The notes below the pieces were generated by a model. The model worked only from the letters and a program-made list of their open reading frames with translations, was not told the DNA's origin and did not search any database. From positions 1 through 13,790 of the forward strand of contig JBFFNE010000077.1 of NCBI GenBank assembly GCA_041563315.1: 13,790 nucleotides of DNA, read 5' to 3'. This document shows positions 1 through 7,021 of the stretch, in pieces. Position numbers and translations under genes: made by a program. The stretch comes from JBFEYJ01 sp041563315 (GTDB taxonomy: Bacteria; Pseudomonadota; Gammaproteobacteria; Thiohalomonadales; Thiohalomonadaceae). Position 1 is the stretch's first letter, and every line of letters begins with the position of its first letter.

Positions 1-1010
1 ACCTGTTCACGGGCAAATACAAACGGTGTGCCGTTGATATCCAAAAGCTCATAGGCGGCGACACCCACGCGCATACCGCTGGAGTCGGCCAGAAGATTTT
101 TGATGGTTGTGGTATCAACACCATTGGCAGAGAAGATAATATTCCCTGTACTTCCCCCTCCTGCCAAAGAGGTCTGTGGAAAACCGCCACTACCATTACT
201 GTCATCGAAAGTCAGGTTGCTCACCGGGGCGACGATTTGATTGCTCGTCTGGCTGACCATGGCGGCAGATAGGGTAACCCCCGTCAGGGTGAAAGAACGA
301 TTTCCATTGTTACTGATTTTTACCGCCGTTGAGATATACCCATCGGCTACACTGACCGCCTTGGAGTTCTCCAGTGTCTTGGCTGACTCTAAGGTAGTGC
401 TGTTCTCCAACGACTGCTCATTAGACCATGCAAAGGAGCGCTCATTAGAGGTCGTATCCGTATAACTGCTGCTCATGGTGCTTGAAACGCTTAACGTCGC
501 TGAGGGTTCAAGACTAATTTCAAACTCGGCACCTACCGTGAGTTCCGTACCTGTCGTCACGGCACTCTCAATAGCGGTGGAATTACTGTTTGTCTTGGAA
601 GTGGTGACACCTGAGGTATTGCTTGTTGCACGGGAGGTCGTCGCCGCACCTGTTGTCGCATCTGCGAACGTATAGTTCAACGCCACATCAGGAGCCGTCA
701 CAATGTCAATATCAACTTGAGGAACATCAGCAATGCGTGGATTGTATTGATAATTATTGAGGTCGGGTCTGAAGCTAAATGTCACGATCTCGTCAAAGTC
801 TGAAATACCATCGCCATCGGTATCTATCTTTTTTGGTGAGGTCTTGTAGGTAGAGACCTCTTCATAATCCGTTAACCCGTCCCCATCCGTGTCGAGCGTT
901 GTATCCGTTGTAGCGGGTAAACTCCCGCCCCCACTACTCCCACCACAACCAGTCAACCCCAGCACAACAAACAACATTGGCAGGCAATACCCAATATTTC
1001 GCTGATTCAC
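1..1010 (-). CDS. Secreted TSP3-repeat lipoprotein with Ser/Thr-rich beta region, partial (3' end outside window)
   Basis: The frame is open from a GTG at 1010 through base 1, so the C-terminus lies outside the window. The GTG is chosen because an in-frame TGA lies just upstream and a purine-rich GGGGGA sits 6 bases before it. An ATG at 1035 is in another frame and soon hits a stop. Residues 1-22 form a hydrophobic signal ending in a lipobox (LTGC, Cys22), followed by a Gly/Ser linker, so the protein is probably lipid-anchored in the outer membrane. Residues 40-51 and 63-74 are two DTDGDG(L/I)(T/S)D-type repeats typical of calcium-binding thrombospondin type 3 modules. Residues about 113-200 alternate Ser/Thr with hydrophobic residues, resembling the amphipathic hairpin region of aerolysin/ETX-MTX2-like or binary-toxin-like proteins. 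That likeness is inference. From about residue 225 a beta-sandwich-like segment follows. Function is not known; a surface adhesin or pore-forming-like protein would fit. Confidence 0.8.
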   Translation of the reverse strand, partial: MNQRNIGYCLPMLFVVLGLTGCGGSSGGGSLPATTDTTLDTDGDGLTDYEEVSTYKTSPKKIDTDGDGISDFDEIVTFSFRPDLNNYQYNPRIADVPQVDIDIVTAPDVALNYTFADATTGAATTSRATSNTSGVTTSKTNSNSTAIESAVTTGTELTVGAEFEISLEPSATLSVSSTMSSSYTDTTSNERSFAWSNEQSLENSTTLESAKTLENSKAVSVADGYISTAVKISNNGNRSFTLTGVTLSAAMVSQTSNQIVAPVSNLTFDDSNGSGGFPQTSLAGGGSTGNIIFSANGVDTTTIKNLLADSSGMRVGVAAYELLDINGTPFVFAREQ

Positions 1011-1782
1011 TTCGAATCCCCCTACTTTTTTTCATATATAAAACGCTGAGATCGCGCACTTAAAAGGACTCTTAAGCTGCACGAGCCGCCCGATTAAAAA
1101 ACTTATCGCAACTAGTCGCCCCTTATGCGAGCGCCCAGTAGGCCACCACCTCCAGCCTCCCCGAATCTTCACCACAGCGCAGCATGCCGAAAGCGCCATG
1201 CTTCATGTTCGCCGACGACATGACACTTATCATTTCGCCACAGCGGCCTCTCGTCCATACCGGGAACCTGTATGCGCAACTATCTGTAATTACAAAGAAA
1301 AATACCTGTAGAACTAAAGACAATAATCATCATACAAAACCACGTGACGTCCTTAGCAGCGAAGATAGTGGCTCTACCCAACAACACGAAACTGTCTCGC
1401 CAAAGTATTCGTATTTTTTATGAATAGCGATATTAGCCAAAAGTATGAATTTGGTTATTTCAGGCGGTGGTTTAACATGGCAAGCCATGATGAGACGAGA
1501 TTAGGCACTCCCTATCCTGCAGAGGATCATGCCTAATCCTGCTGGTCACCTCATTAAAGTAGTAAAACGACCGTATGAGGTAAGATAAGATAACAAGGAG
1601 GAAACAACGCATTTCACGCCGGAGTCTGGCTAAGACGCCAACGCACGTGATAACGGGCAAGGGTCAGGGAGCAGCACCAGAGACGTATAACTATTGAAAC
1701 AACCGGGCATAGGAAGCGGCAATTGCATTAATACCGATTCACTCAAGATCGACAATAAATCTTTCAGATACCGGGGCATTTC
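1011..1782. other. 772-base gene-free region between divergent genes
   Basis: No convincing gene is seen here. Short open frames at 1123-1323 (minus), 1184-1423 (plus) and 1472-1660 (minus) have no recognisable protein features and no good ribosome binding site. The region must hold the divergent promoters for the lipoprotein (minus) and the histidine kinase (plus). A palindrome-like CTTAAAAG/CTCTTAAG lies at 1059-1076, about 50 bases upstream of the lipoprotein start, with an AT-rich TATATA at 1035-1040 as a weak -10 candidate. A nested hairpin at 1500-1537 is listed separately. The size and AT-richness may mean decayed sequence or an unseen small RNA. Confidence 0.5.
1500..1537. repeat. Nested inverted repeat (hairpin) upstream of the hybrid kinase
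   Basis: The outer arms ATTAGGCA (1500-1507) and TGCCTAAT (1530-1537) are perfectly complementary. Inside them ATCCT (1514-1518) pairs with AGGAT (1523-1527) around a GCAG loop. No T-run follows, so it does not look like an intrinsic terminator. It could be an operator, a small RNA stem or a remnant repeat end. Confidence 0.5.
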
Positions 1783-3540
1783 ATGAAGCAAACTGAAGCA
1801 AATTCCTACCAGCGTGTAGATCTTGAAGCACTAACGCCGGCTTATAACATGGTACGTATGAGCACTCTGCCGAGCTTATTATCATCAAGCTTGGTAGTAG
1901 GGGTAATGTGGCCACAGGTTAACCACACCTTGTTACTTGCTTGGGGTATGCTTATTGCGTTAGGCCTTGCTATGCAACACCTGCTTGCAAAAGCATTTCT
2001 TCATCAAGAGAAAAAAACAGCCCATGTAGCACGCTGGGGATGGATGATTTCGGCTGTCTACTTCTACTTCGGGCTGCTCTGGTCATCTGCAATATTCATG
2101 TTTACAGTGAACGCTGCAGTGGAATATCAGTTTTTTCTGATAACCCTGGTCGTGACGCTTAGCATGGGAACCATCGTCGCAGGACAGTACTGGTTTCCGA
2201 TGTATTATCTGTATGGCCCTATCACACTAATGGCGGTTATTGTACGTCTGCTCATGGAGGGAGAGACTGTCTACTACGCACTCGCTGTTCTGCTATTGTT
2301 GTCGGGTCTTGGTACCGCCTCTTTTGCCAGGAAACTGCATAATATGGTTCGTACCGAAATCCGTTATAGACACGAAAGCGAATTTTTGCATAAAGCACTT
2401 CTGCAAAAAGCCGAGGAAGCACATCAGGCAGTACAGGATAAGTCAAAGTTTCTTGCGGCGGCGAGTCATGATTTGAGGCAACCTCTACACTCACTGACCC
2501 TCTTTTTTGACATACTCAAGGAGGCGAATTCCGACAGCGAAAGGAAAATGCTACACCCCAAAGTCGATGCATCTCTGGAGGCAATGCGCAAGCTCTTTGA
2601 CGCTCTTCTTGACATGTCGCATCTCGAAGCGAGAGTTACCCAGGTTGACATTCGACATATCGAATTGTCTCGACTGGTTAAGGACATCACGAATGAATTT
2701 GTTCCGGATGCCGAACATAAAGACCTTAAGTTACGTGTTTATGCTCAACCTCTGGCTGTACACACTGACAGTCTGCTACTTGAACGCATCCTGCGTAACC
2801 TTCTTAGCAACGCGCTACGCTATACAATAAAAGGTGGGGTCCTCGTCTCCTGTAGATCACGAAGCCGTGGCGTTCTATTGCAGGTCTGGGATACGGGTTC
2901 CGGTATCCCTGAAGAGAGCTACGATGATGTCTTTTGTGAATTTCGACAACTTGATTCCAACAACGGGAATAGCAATGAAGGACTGGGGCTGGGGCTGTCA
3001 CTGGTTAGCCGTATGTCTAAGTTGCTAGACCACCCCCTGTCACTCAAATCAGTCGTTGGAAAGGGAACCACCTTCAGCCTACTTATCCCACACGGTAATT
3101 CGGATCAAATTCAATTGCCGCGCACAGAATCACTTCCACAAAATTGGGATATGTCTGGCCGACGTATTCTGGTAATCGACGATAAGAAGGATATCCTGCT
3201 GGCAACCCAGGCATTGCTATCTAAATGGCGATGCGAGGTCTTAACAGCCGAATCACTCGAAGAGGCACTCGAGCTGTTGCAACAAAGTCATATGTCACCC
3301 GAATTAATTCTGTCAGATCTCAACCTTGGCTATCAAAAAAATGGCATTGATGCGATTGATGCTTTACGAGAGAGATTTCAATGGCCAATTCCGGGGATAT
3401 TAATCACCGGTGATACAGCAGCAGCGCAGCTAAAAACCATTGTTCAGGGTAAATATGAAATACTGCAAAAGCCTGTTCGCCCCATCCATCTTCGCGCAGT
3501 CATTCAAACTCAGCTGGTGCATTCCTCGCAGACTGAGTGA
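1783..3540 (+). CDS. Membrane-bound hybrid sensor histidine kinase/response regulator (585 aa)
   Basis: This is a sensor kinase that should autophosphorylate and pass phosphate to its own receiver. Residues about 30-183 hold roughly six hydrophobic segments, which form the membrane sensor module. Residues about 200-218 form a short helical linker. The H-box SHDLRQPLHSL has phospho-accepting His229. The ATP-binding domain has N-box N339/N343, G1 box DTGSG (370-374) and G2 box GLGLG (400-404). A receiver domain covers about 459-578, with acidic D466/D467, phospho-acceptor D512, T542 and K563 (QKP). All catalytic residues are present. No DNA-binding output domain follows, so a separate partner regulator or phosphotransfer protein is expected; none is in the window. 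The start has a modest GGGG about 8 bases upstream. The AlkB/NodS-like phrase SHDLRQPLHSL is common in proteobacterial hybrid kinases that pair with LuxR-type regulators, but the signal cannot be told. The gene is more AT-rich than those beyond 4300. Confidence 0.93.
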   Translation: MKQTEANSYQRVDLEALTPAYNMVRMSTLPSLLSSSLVVGVMWPQVNHTLLLAWGMLIALGLAMQHLLAKAFLHQEKKTAHVARWGWMISAVYFYFGLLWSSAIFMFTVNAAVEYQFFLITLVVTLSMGTIVAGQYWFPMYYLYGPITLMAVIVRLLMEGETVYYALAVLLLLSGLGTASFARKLHNMVRTEIRYRHESEFLHKALLQKAEEAHQAVQDKSKFLAAASHDLRQPLHSLTLFFDILKEANSDSERKMLHPKVDASLEAMRKLFDALLDMSHLEARVTQVDIRHIELSRLVKDITNEFVPDAEHKDLKLRVYAQPLAVHTDSLLLERILRNLLSNALRYTIKGGVLVSCRSRSRGVLLQVWDTGSGIPEESYDDVFCEFRQLDSNNGNSNEGLGLGLSLVSRMSKLLDHPLSLKSVVGKGTTFSLLIPHGNSDQIQLPRTESLPQNWDMSGRRILVIDDKKDILLATQALLSKWRCEVLTAESLEEALELLQQSHMSPELILSDLNLGYQKNGIDAIDALRERFQWPIPGILITGDTAAAQLKTIVQGKYEILQKPVRPIHLRAVIQTQLVHSSQTE

Positions 3541-3616
3541 CTGTGATAATTTAAGGTGCACAGTTTTTTACCTAAAGGGTTCCCCAGAAATCCCTGCCAC
3601 AGGAATTCATGTCGCT

Positions 3617-3973
3617 TTATTTGGCCATCCCGAACTCGCGCTTCTTTATTGGGATACTGCCATCGGACACCTGCCGGTAGACGGTATAAGGCAGCAGTAC
3701 GGTATCCATAACACCTGAAACGAATAAGTCGGCGATCACCCCTGGAACGGCATACTGTGCTTGTATTGACGAAGGCAGTGATGGCTCGCCATGCAGTGTG
3801 CAAAAGCCGTAGGAGACGCCACTGTAGACACGCGGAATGGTTGTACAGTATGTCCGGGTCCCATTGAGTTTACGGCTCGCCACACCGTCGCCACGAAACA
3901 CCGTATTCACGGTACCGCATCCTGTAACAGCAACCAGTGTTGCCAGAAGAAAAATGTGCTTAACGCATACCAT
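3617..3973 (-). CDS. YceK/YidQ-family lipoprotein (118 aa)
   Basis: A small lipoprotein of the YceK/YidQ (DUF1375) type. From the ATG at 3973 the protein starts with Lys5 followed by a hydrophobic run and a lipobox VTGC with Cys19, so it should be lipidated and held in the outer membrane. Longer starts (up to 4027) would place 18 unlikely residues before the signal peptide. The family signature is seen in the stretch IPRVYSGVSYG near residue 47 and in the C-terminal block DLFVSGVMDTVLLPYTVYRQ, which matches the ADLPLS..DTL.LPY pattern known from YceK/YidQ. The family has no established biochemical role. The gene converges with the histidine kinase, with only 76 bases between the stop codons. 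A weak promoter is listed upstream. Confidence 0.82.
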   Translation of the reverse strand: MVCVKHIFLLATLVAVTGCGTVNTVFRGDGVASRKLNGTRTYCTTIPRVYSGVSYGFCTLHGEPSLPSSIQAQYAVPGVIADLFVSGVMDTVLLPYTVYRQVSDGSIPIKKREFGMAK

Positions 3974-4044
3974 CGCTTTAAACGCCTGGATATTAAGAAT
4001 ATCGTGACACATCGCTTGTCTCCACACAGCAGACCCAAGAGCTA

Positions 4045-4071
4045 TTTATAGCCATTTATGGTCAGTGTAAA
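4045..4071 (-). promoter_or_regulatory. Possible promoter for the YceK-like lipoprotein
   Basis: On the minus strand TTTACA (4071-4066) and TATAAA (4050-4045) are separated by 15 bases, a little short of the ideal 17. They lie about 72 bases upstream of the chosen start. The match is by eye only. The rest of the 4074-4309 gap is AT-rich, then GC-rich, with no gene or clear terminator seen. Confidence 0.3.
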
Positions 4072-4309
4072 ATCTCACCATTACCCATGACTATTTTTTC
4101 TTCGGCTGACCAAAATCAATCACAACTAACGTGTTTATACACTGACACTAAATATTTATCTAAATATTTCATCTTATGGCTCTTTATACCTTACTGCTTA
4201 TGCACTTACCCACCCTGAGCTGCTAATGAGGTACCGGCATTCTTTCCCGGGCAGCACAACATTCGTGCGTTTTGCCTTTTAACCCGCCCGCCGTTTCGCT
4301 ACAGCGCCG

Positions 4310-5194
4310 TCACGCCGGCTTGGCAAAGTCATGCGGGTCAGGCTCCTGTCGCCAGGCTTCGAGGATGGTGGAAGTGAAGATCAGTGCGCCGCCGAGGATT
4401 TCGGGCGTTGTGAGGGTCTCGCCGCCGATGAGGGTGGCGGAGAGCACGGCGACCAGCAATTCGGTGATAAGGAGAATGGATGCGCGTCCGGCCTCCATGT
4501 GCGTTACCGACCATTGAGTGGCGATGGATGCTCCCAGCAGCCAGATCAGACCGAAGGCGAGGAGCGCGAGCCAGACGGTCACAGAGAGATCCGGTAGGCC
4601 GTATCCCTGCACCGGCATCAGTAGCGCGGCGAAGAGCCCGCAGCCGAGGAACATGGCGGCAATCTTCGAGCCGGTGGGATAGGTGTGGGTAGCGCGGAAG
4701 GTAATGTTATTCAGAGCGAATGCGATACCCGCGCTCAGGGCTAGCAAATCGAGCAGCGAGGGGGCCGTGTCGAAGATGGCGGCGCCGCCCAGAATCAACC
4801 AGGCACCGGCCATGGCGATAATCACACCCAACCAACGCTGCAGGTCGATGCGCTCGCCGAGAAACACCCGCCCGCCGATGACGCCCCACACCGGCCCGAG
4901 ATAGAACAGCATCATCGCCCTGACCACATCGCCGTAGATCATAGCGGTGGCAAAGGCGAGATTGGCATAGCCGCCCAGGAGGAAGAACAGCAATAACAGA
5001 TAAGGCTTACCCCGCCACAGGCGCCACTCCCGCAGGATGAGCCAGGCCAGGGCGATGCCGACGACGCCGTAACTGAACAGGATCAACGGCACACCGTCGA
5101 TGCCGGCGGCATTGAACTGTTTCAACGGCCACCAGGTCAGCCCCCACATAACCGATGAGAGTAGCAACAGGGTGACTGGCAAGGATTTGCCCAT
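4310..5194 (-). CDS. EamA/DMT-family membrane transporter (294 aa)
   Basis: An inner-membrane carrier of the drug/metabolite transporter superfamily. About ten hydrophobic segments are seen in two EamA halves, about residues 6-138 and 146-282. The first half ends with the typical FLGERID phrase (111-117). The second has the equivalent LIGGETLTTPEILGGALI (256-273). Length is normal for the family. Its ATG (5194-5192) lies one base after the TGA of the isomerase-like gene upstream, so translation is probably coupled. It is the last gene of a three-gene operon with a lactonase-like hydrolase and an isomerase-like protein, which suggests it moves a substrate or product of those enzymes. Substrate and direction cannot be read from sequence; EamA proteins include both exporters and importers. 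No clear terminator follows. Confidence 0.88.
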   Translation of the reverse strand: MGKSLPVTLLLLSSVMWGLTWWPLKQFNAAGIDGVPLILFSYGVVGIALAWLILREWRLWRGKPYLLLLFFLLGGYANLAFATAMIYGDVVRAMMLFYLGPVWGVIGGRVFLGERIDLQRWLGVIIAMAGAWLILGGAAIFDTAPSLLDLLALSAGIAFALNNITFRATHTYPTGSKIAAMFLGCGLFAALLMPVQGYGLPDLSVTVWLALLAFGLIWLLGASIATQWSVTHMEAGRASILLITELLVAVLSATLIGGETLTTPEILGGALIFTSTILEAWRQEPDPHDFAKPA

Positions 5195-5195
5195 C

Positions 5196-6047
5196 TCAGG
5201 CCTCGCTATAGTGTTTGAAGTGATCCCGCTCGGCAGTGGCCATCCAGCGATTGATCTCGCGAAGATCCGCCACCGGCGCCCGGGTAAAGGGCAGCTGGTG
5301 CAGGTAGCCGTCGGGCCCGAACTCGGGTGTCATCGTGCTAAACCGGTAACCGCGTTCCTGCTGACGAGTCCAGATGATCTCCCACCAGCGCTGGTGTGCG
5401 GCAAGGGCCTCGCGGTATTCCGGTGCGGCAGGATGGGGCACCTGCGGCCCCTGATCATAACCGACCCGTGCATGTACATGGTGGATATTTCCGGCGATGG
5501 CCTTGATCACCTCCAGTTCGGTATCCACCAGACGCTCGCACACTACGCACCAGTGGCTGAAATCGGCGGTCAGGCGTATCTCAGGCAGGGACTCGACAAT
5601 GCGCTGCGTGACCCAGGGATGGAACAGGGTGCGGCTGCGGTGGGTTTCATAACAGAGGGTCAGGCCTTGCTCTTCTGCCATCGCCATGCCCTGCTGAAAA
5701 AACTCGATGCTTTGCCACTCCGGCCAGGCGTCGCAGCCAGCCATGCTGGTAACCAACAGCGGTGAAAGTTCCGCGCCGGCGGCAAAGCCCTTCTCGAAAG
5801 CTGACAGGTGCTCGGCCACGCTCGCTTTTCTGTCGGGCACATAGTCGCCGCCGGTGCAGATCTCCTGGATATAGGCGAGTCCGGCTTCCTTCAGTGCAGC
5901 GGCAAAGTCATTGCGCACGACCGCATCGCCAGGCGCTGGCCCCTCGATGCCATCGTAACCATCGGCCACCGCCTCCTCCACCGCCTTGAGATAATCGCCG
6001 TCGAATCCCCACAGGGTATTGAACAGTTTCAGCTCCATCGGCTTCAC
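5196..6047 (-). CDS. Sugar phosphate isomerase/epimerase-like TIM-barrel protein (283 aa)
   Basis: A xylose-isomerase-like TIM-barrel protein (AP-endonuclease-2 fold), a family of isomerases, epimerases and dehydratases that use a divalent metal. Likely metal ligands, by the usual Glu-Asp-His-Glu order, are E134 (CYETHRSR), D162 (TADFSHW), H192 (HHVHAR) and E242 (MTPEFGP). The early barrel strands GYDGIEGP (30-37) and IQEICTGG (60-67) also fit. The stretch ADFSHWCVVCERL is typical of an uncharacterised branch, so the substrate is unknown. The start is either the GTG at 6047, which overlaps the lactonase stop, or the ATG at 6038 three codons later; neither has a strong ribosome binding site, so coupling to the upstream gene is likely. 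It is the middle gene of the operon, one base from the transporter. It probably acts on a hydroxy acid or sugar derived from the lactonase reaction (inference). Confidence 0.83.
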   Translation of the reverse strand: MKPMELKLFNTLWGFDGDYLKAVEEAVADGYDGIEGPAPGDAVVRNDFAAALKEAGLAYIQEICTGGDYVPDRKASVAEHLSAFEKGFAAGAELSPLLVTSMAGCDAWPEWQSIEFFQQGMAMAEEQGLTLCYETHRSRTLFHPWVTQRIVESLPEIRLTADFSHWCVVCERLVDTELEVIKAIAGNIHHVHARVGYDQGPQVPHPAAPEYREALAAHQRWWEIIWTRQQERGYRFSTMTPEFGPDGYLHQLPFTRAPVADLREINRWMATAERDHFKHYSEA

Positions 6048-6826
6048 TCGAAGTATTCCGGAAAACGGTTACGGCGGCGAAAAAAGGCGATGTCGTGGTT
6101 GGGCCAGAGCTCGGCGCCGGTCTCCCTTGCCAGAGTTTTCAATTTACGAATACTCGACAGCGCCATCTCCTCTCCATCATTCCAGCAAAGTCCCGGGGCG
6201 ATTTCCTGTTCGATGTTCTCCGTCAGATCCGCCGCATCACCGGCAAGAATGATCGGTGCGCCCTTGGGTAATTCGATCAGCATCGACATGTGACCGGCGG
6301 TATGCCCCGGAGATTCAATCGCACGCACGCCAGGCGCCAGGTCATATTCTTCTTCCACCATCTTCCAGTGGTAATTCCCACTGAAATCCCCGGCGAAGTA
6401 GGCGCTGTCCGCCGGTTCATTGGCGGCTTGCCACTCCCTCTTGTGAACATGGATCTCCGCATGGCACATCTCACATAGCCCACCGGCATGATCGAAATGT
6501 AGATGACTGCAAAACACCACATCCACGTCCAGCGGCTTGAGCCCCAGTACGGCCAAACGGTTGGGCAGGCGCTGTTCCTCACTCATCTGCGGTGGACCGA
6601 ATTCGAATTCCTCGTTTTCGTAATACTGTTTGCGTAATTGTGGTTCGTTAATCTTGCTGTAATCACAACCGACATCGTAGAGAATCCGTCCGTTTGTTGT
6701 CTCGATCAAATAAGCGAGTATCGGTGCCTCGATAATGATTCCCGTACCACACCTCCGCGTCGACAGAGATTTGTCGTAGCGGTGAGTCGCCGTGAGAATC
6801 GGCCAGAATTTTTTTACCTGTGTCAT
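6044..6826 (-). CDS. AiiA-like MBL-fold lactonase (N-acyl homoserine lactonase family, 260 aa)
   Basis: A cytoplasmic metallo-beta-lactamase-fold hydrolase of the AHL lactonase type, which opens lactone rings. The motif HLHFDH (H108, H110, D112, H113), SPGHTAGH (H175), LAGDA (D197) and NHD (H244) supply all seven ligands of a dizinc site, with spacing close to AiiA. The C-terminal ALSSIRKLK (222-230) and FPEYFE also resemble AiiA. No signal peptide is seen. Aligned from memory with AiiA, the position of catalytic Tyr194 appears to be Asp200 (GDAAD), so turnover or substrate may differ. The ATG at 6826 is preceded by AGGT at a fair distance. Its stop overlaps the start of the isomerase-like gene, making it first in the operon. 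It may quench quorum signals or act on another lactone; no AHL synthase is in the window. Confidence 0.85.
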   Translation of the reverse strand: MTQVKKFWPILTATHRYDKSLSTRRCGTGIIIEAPILAYLIETTNGRILYDVGCDYSKINEPQLRKQYYENEEFEFGPPQMSEEQRLPNRLAVLGLKPLDVDVVFCSHLHFDHAGGLCEMCHAEIHVHKREWQAANEPADSAYFAGDFSGNYHWKMVEEEYDLAPGVRAIESPGHTAGHMSMLIELPKGAPIILAGDAADLTENIEQEIAPGLCWNDGEEMALSSIRKLKTLARETGAELWPNHDIAFFRRRNRFPEYFE

Positions 6827-6895
6827 GTCATTACCTAAGTAGAAGCCAGCTTAAAATCAACGAGTGCAACAATTTTTGAATCGTTCCTAAATGGC

Positions 6896-7016
6896 TGTTC
6901 CTAACTTTTCTACAGGATTTCCGGTTAGCACAATCAGTCCCCCTCTCCCTGAGGAAGAAGGGACCCTACGTTTTGAAATAGTGTTTGCAAAGGGTAATGT
7001 TGCATAGTTAGGAACA
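6896..7016. repeat. Possible miniature repeat element with terminal inverted repeats
   Basis: TGTTCCTAAC (6896-6905) and GTTAGGAACA (7007-7016) form a perfect 10-bp inverted repeat. The match continues inward with 6 of the next 9 bases, giving about 16 of 19. A partial copy GTTCCTAA lies at 6883-6890. In the middle, GTCCC/GGGAC (6937-6941, 6960-6964) with inner CCTC/GAGG (6942-6945, 6951-6954) can form a bulged hairpin. No open frame and no obvious target duplication is seen. It fills most of the gap between the desaturase stop and the lactonase start, and might contribute a terminator or promoter. Confidence 0.45.
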
Positions 7017-7021
7017 ACTAG

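Noticed and set aside
241..675. Plus-strand open frames inside the lipoprotein
   Set aside because: They are antisense shadows of a minus-strand gene with clear signal peptide and repeats.
1123..1660. Short open frames in the gene-free region
   Set aside because: No ribosome binding site, no recognisable domain and compositions typical of chance frames.
5100..6293. Long plus-strand frames of 221 and 161 codons
   Set aside because: They lie opposite the isomerase-like and lactonase genes, whose catalytic motifs are intact on the minus strand.
6896..7016. Complete insertion sequence
   Set aside because: The inverted ends enclose no transposase frame, so at most it is a non-autonomous element.
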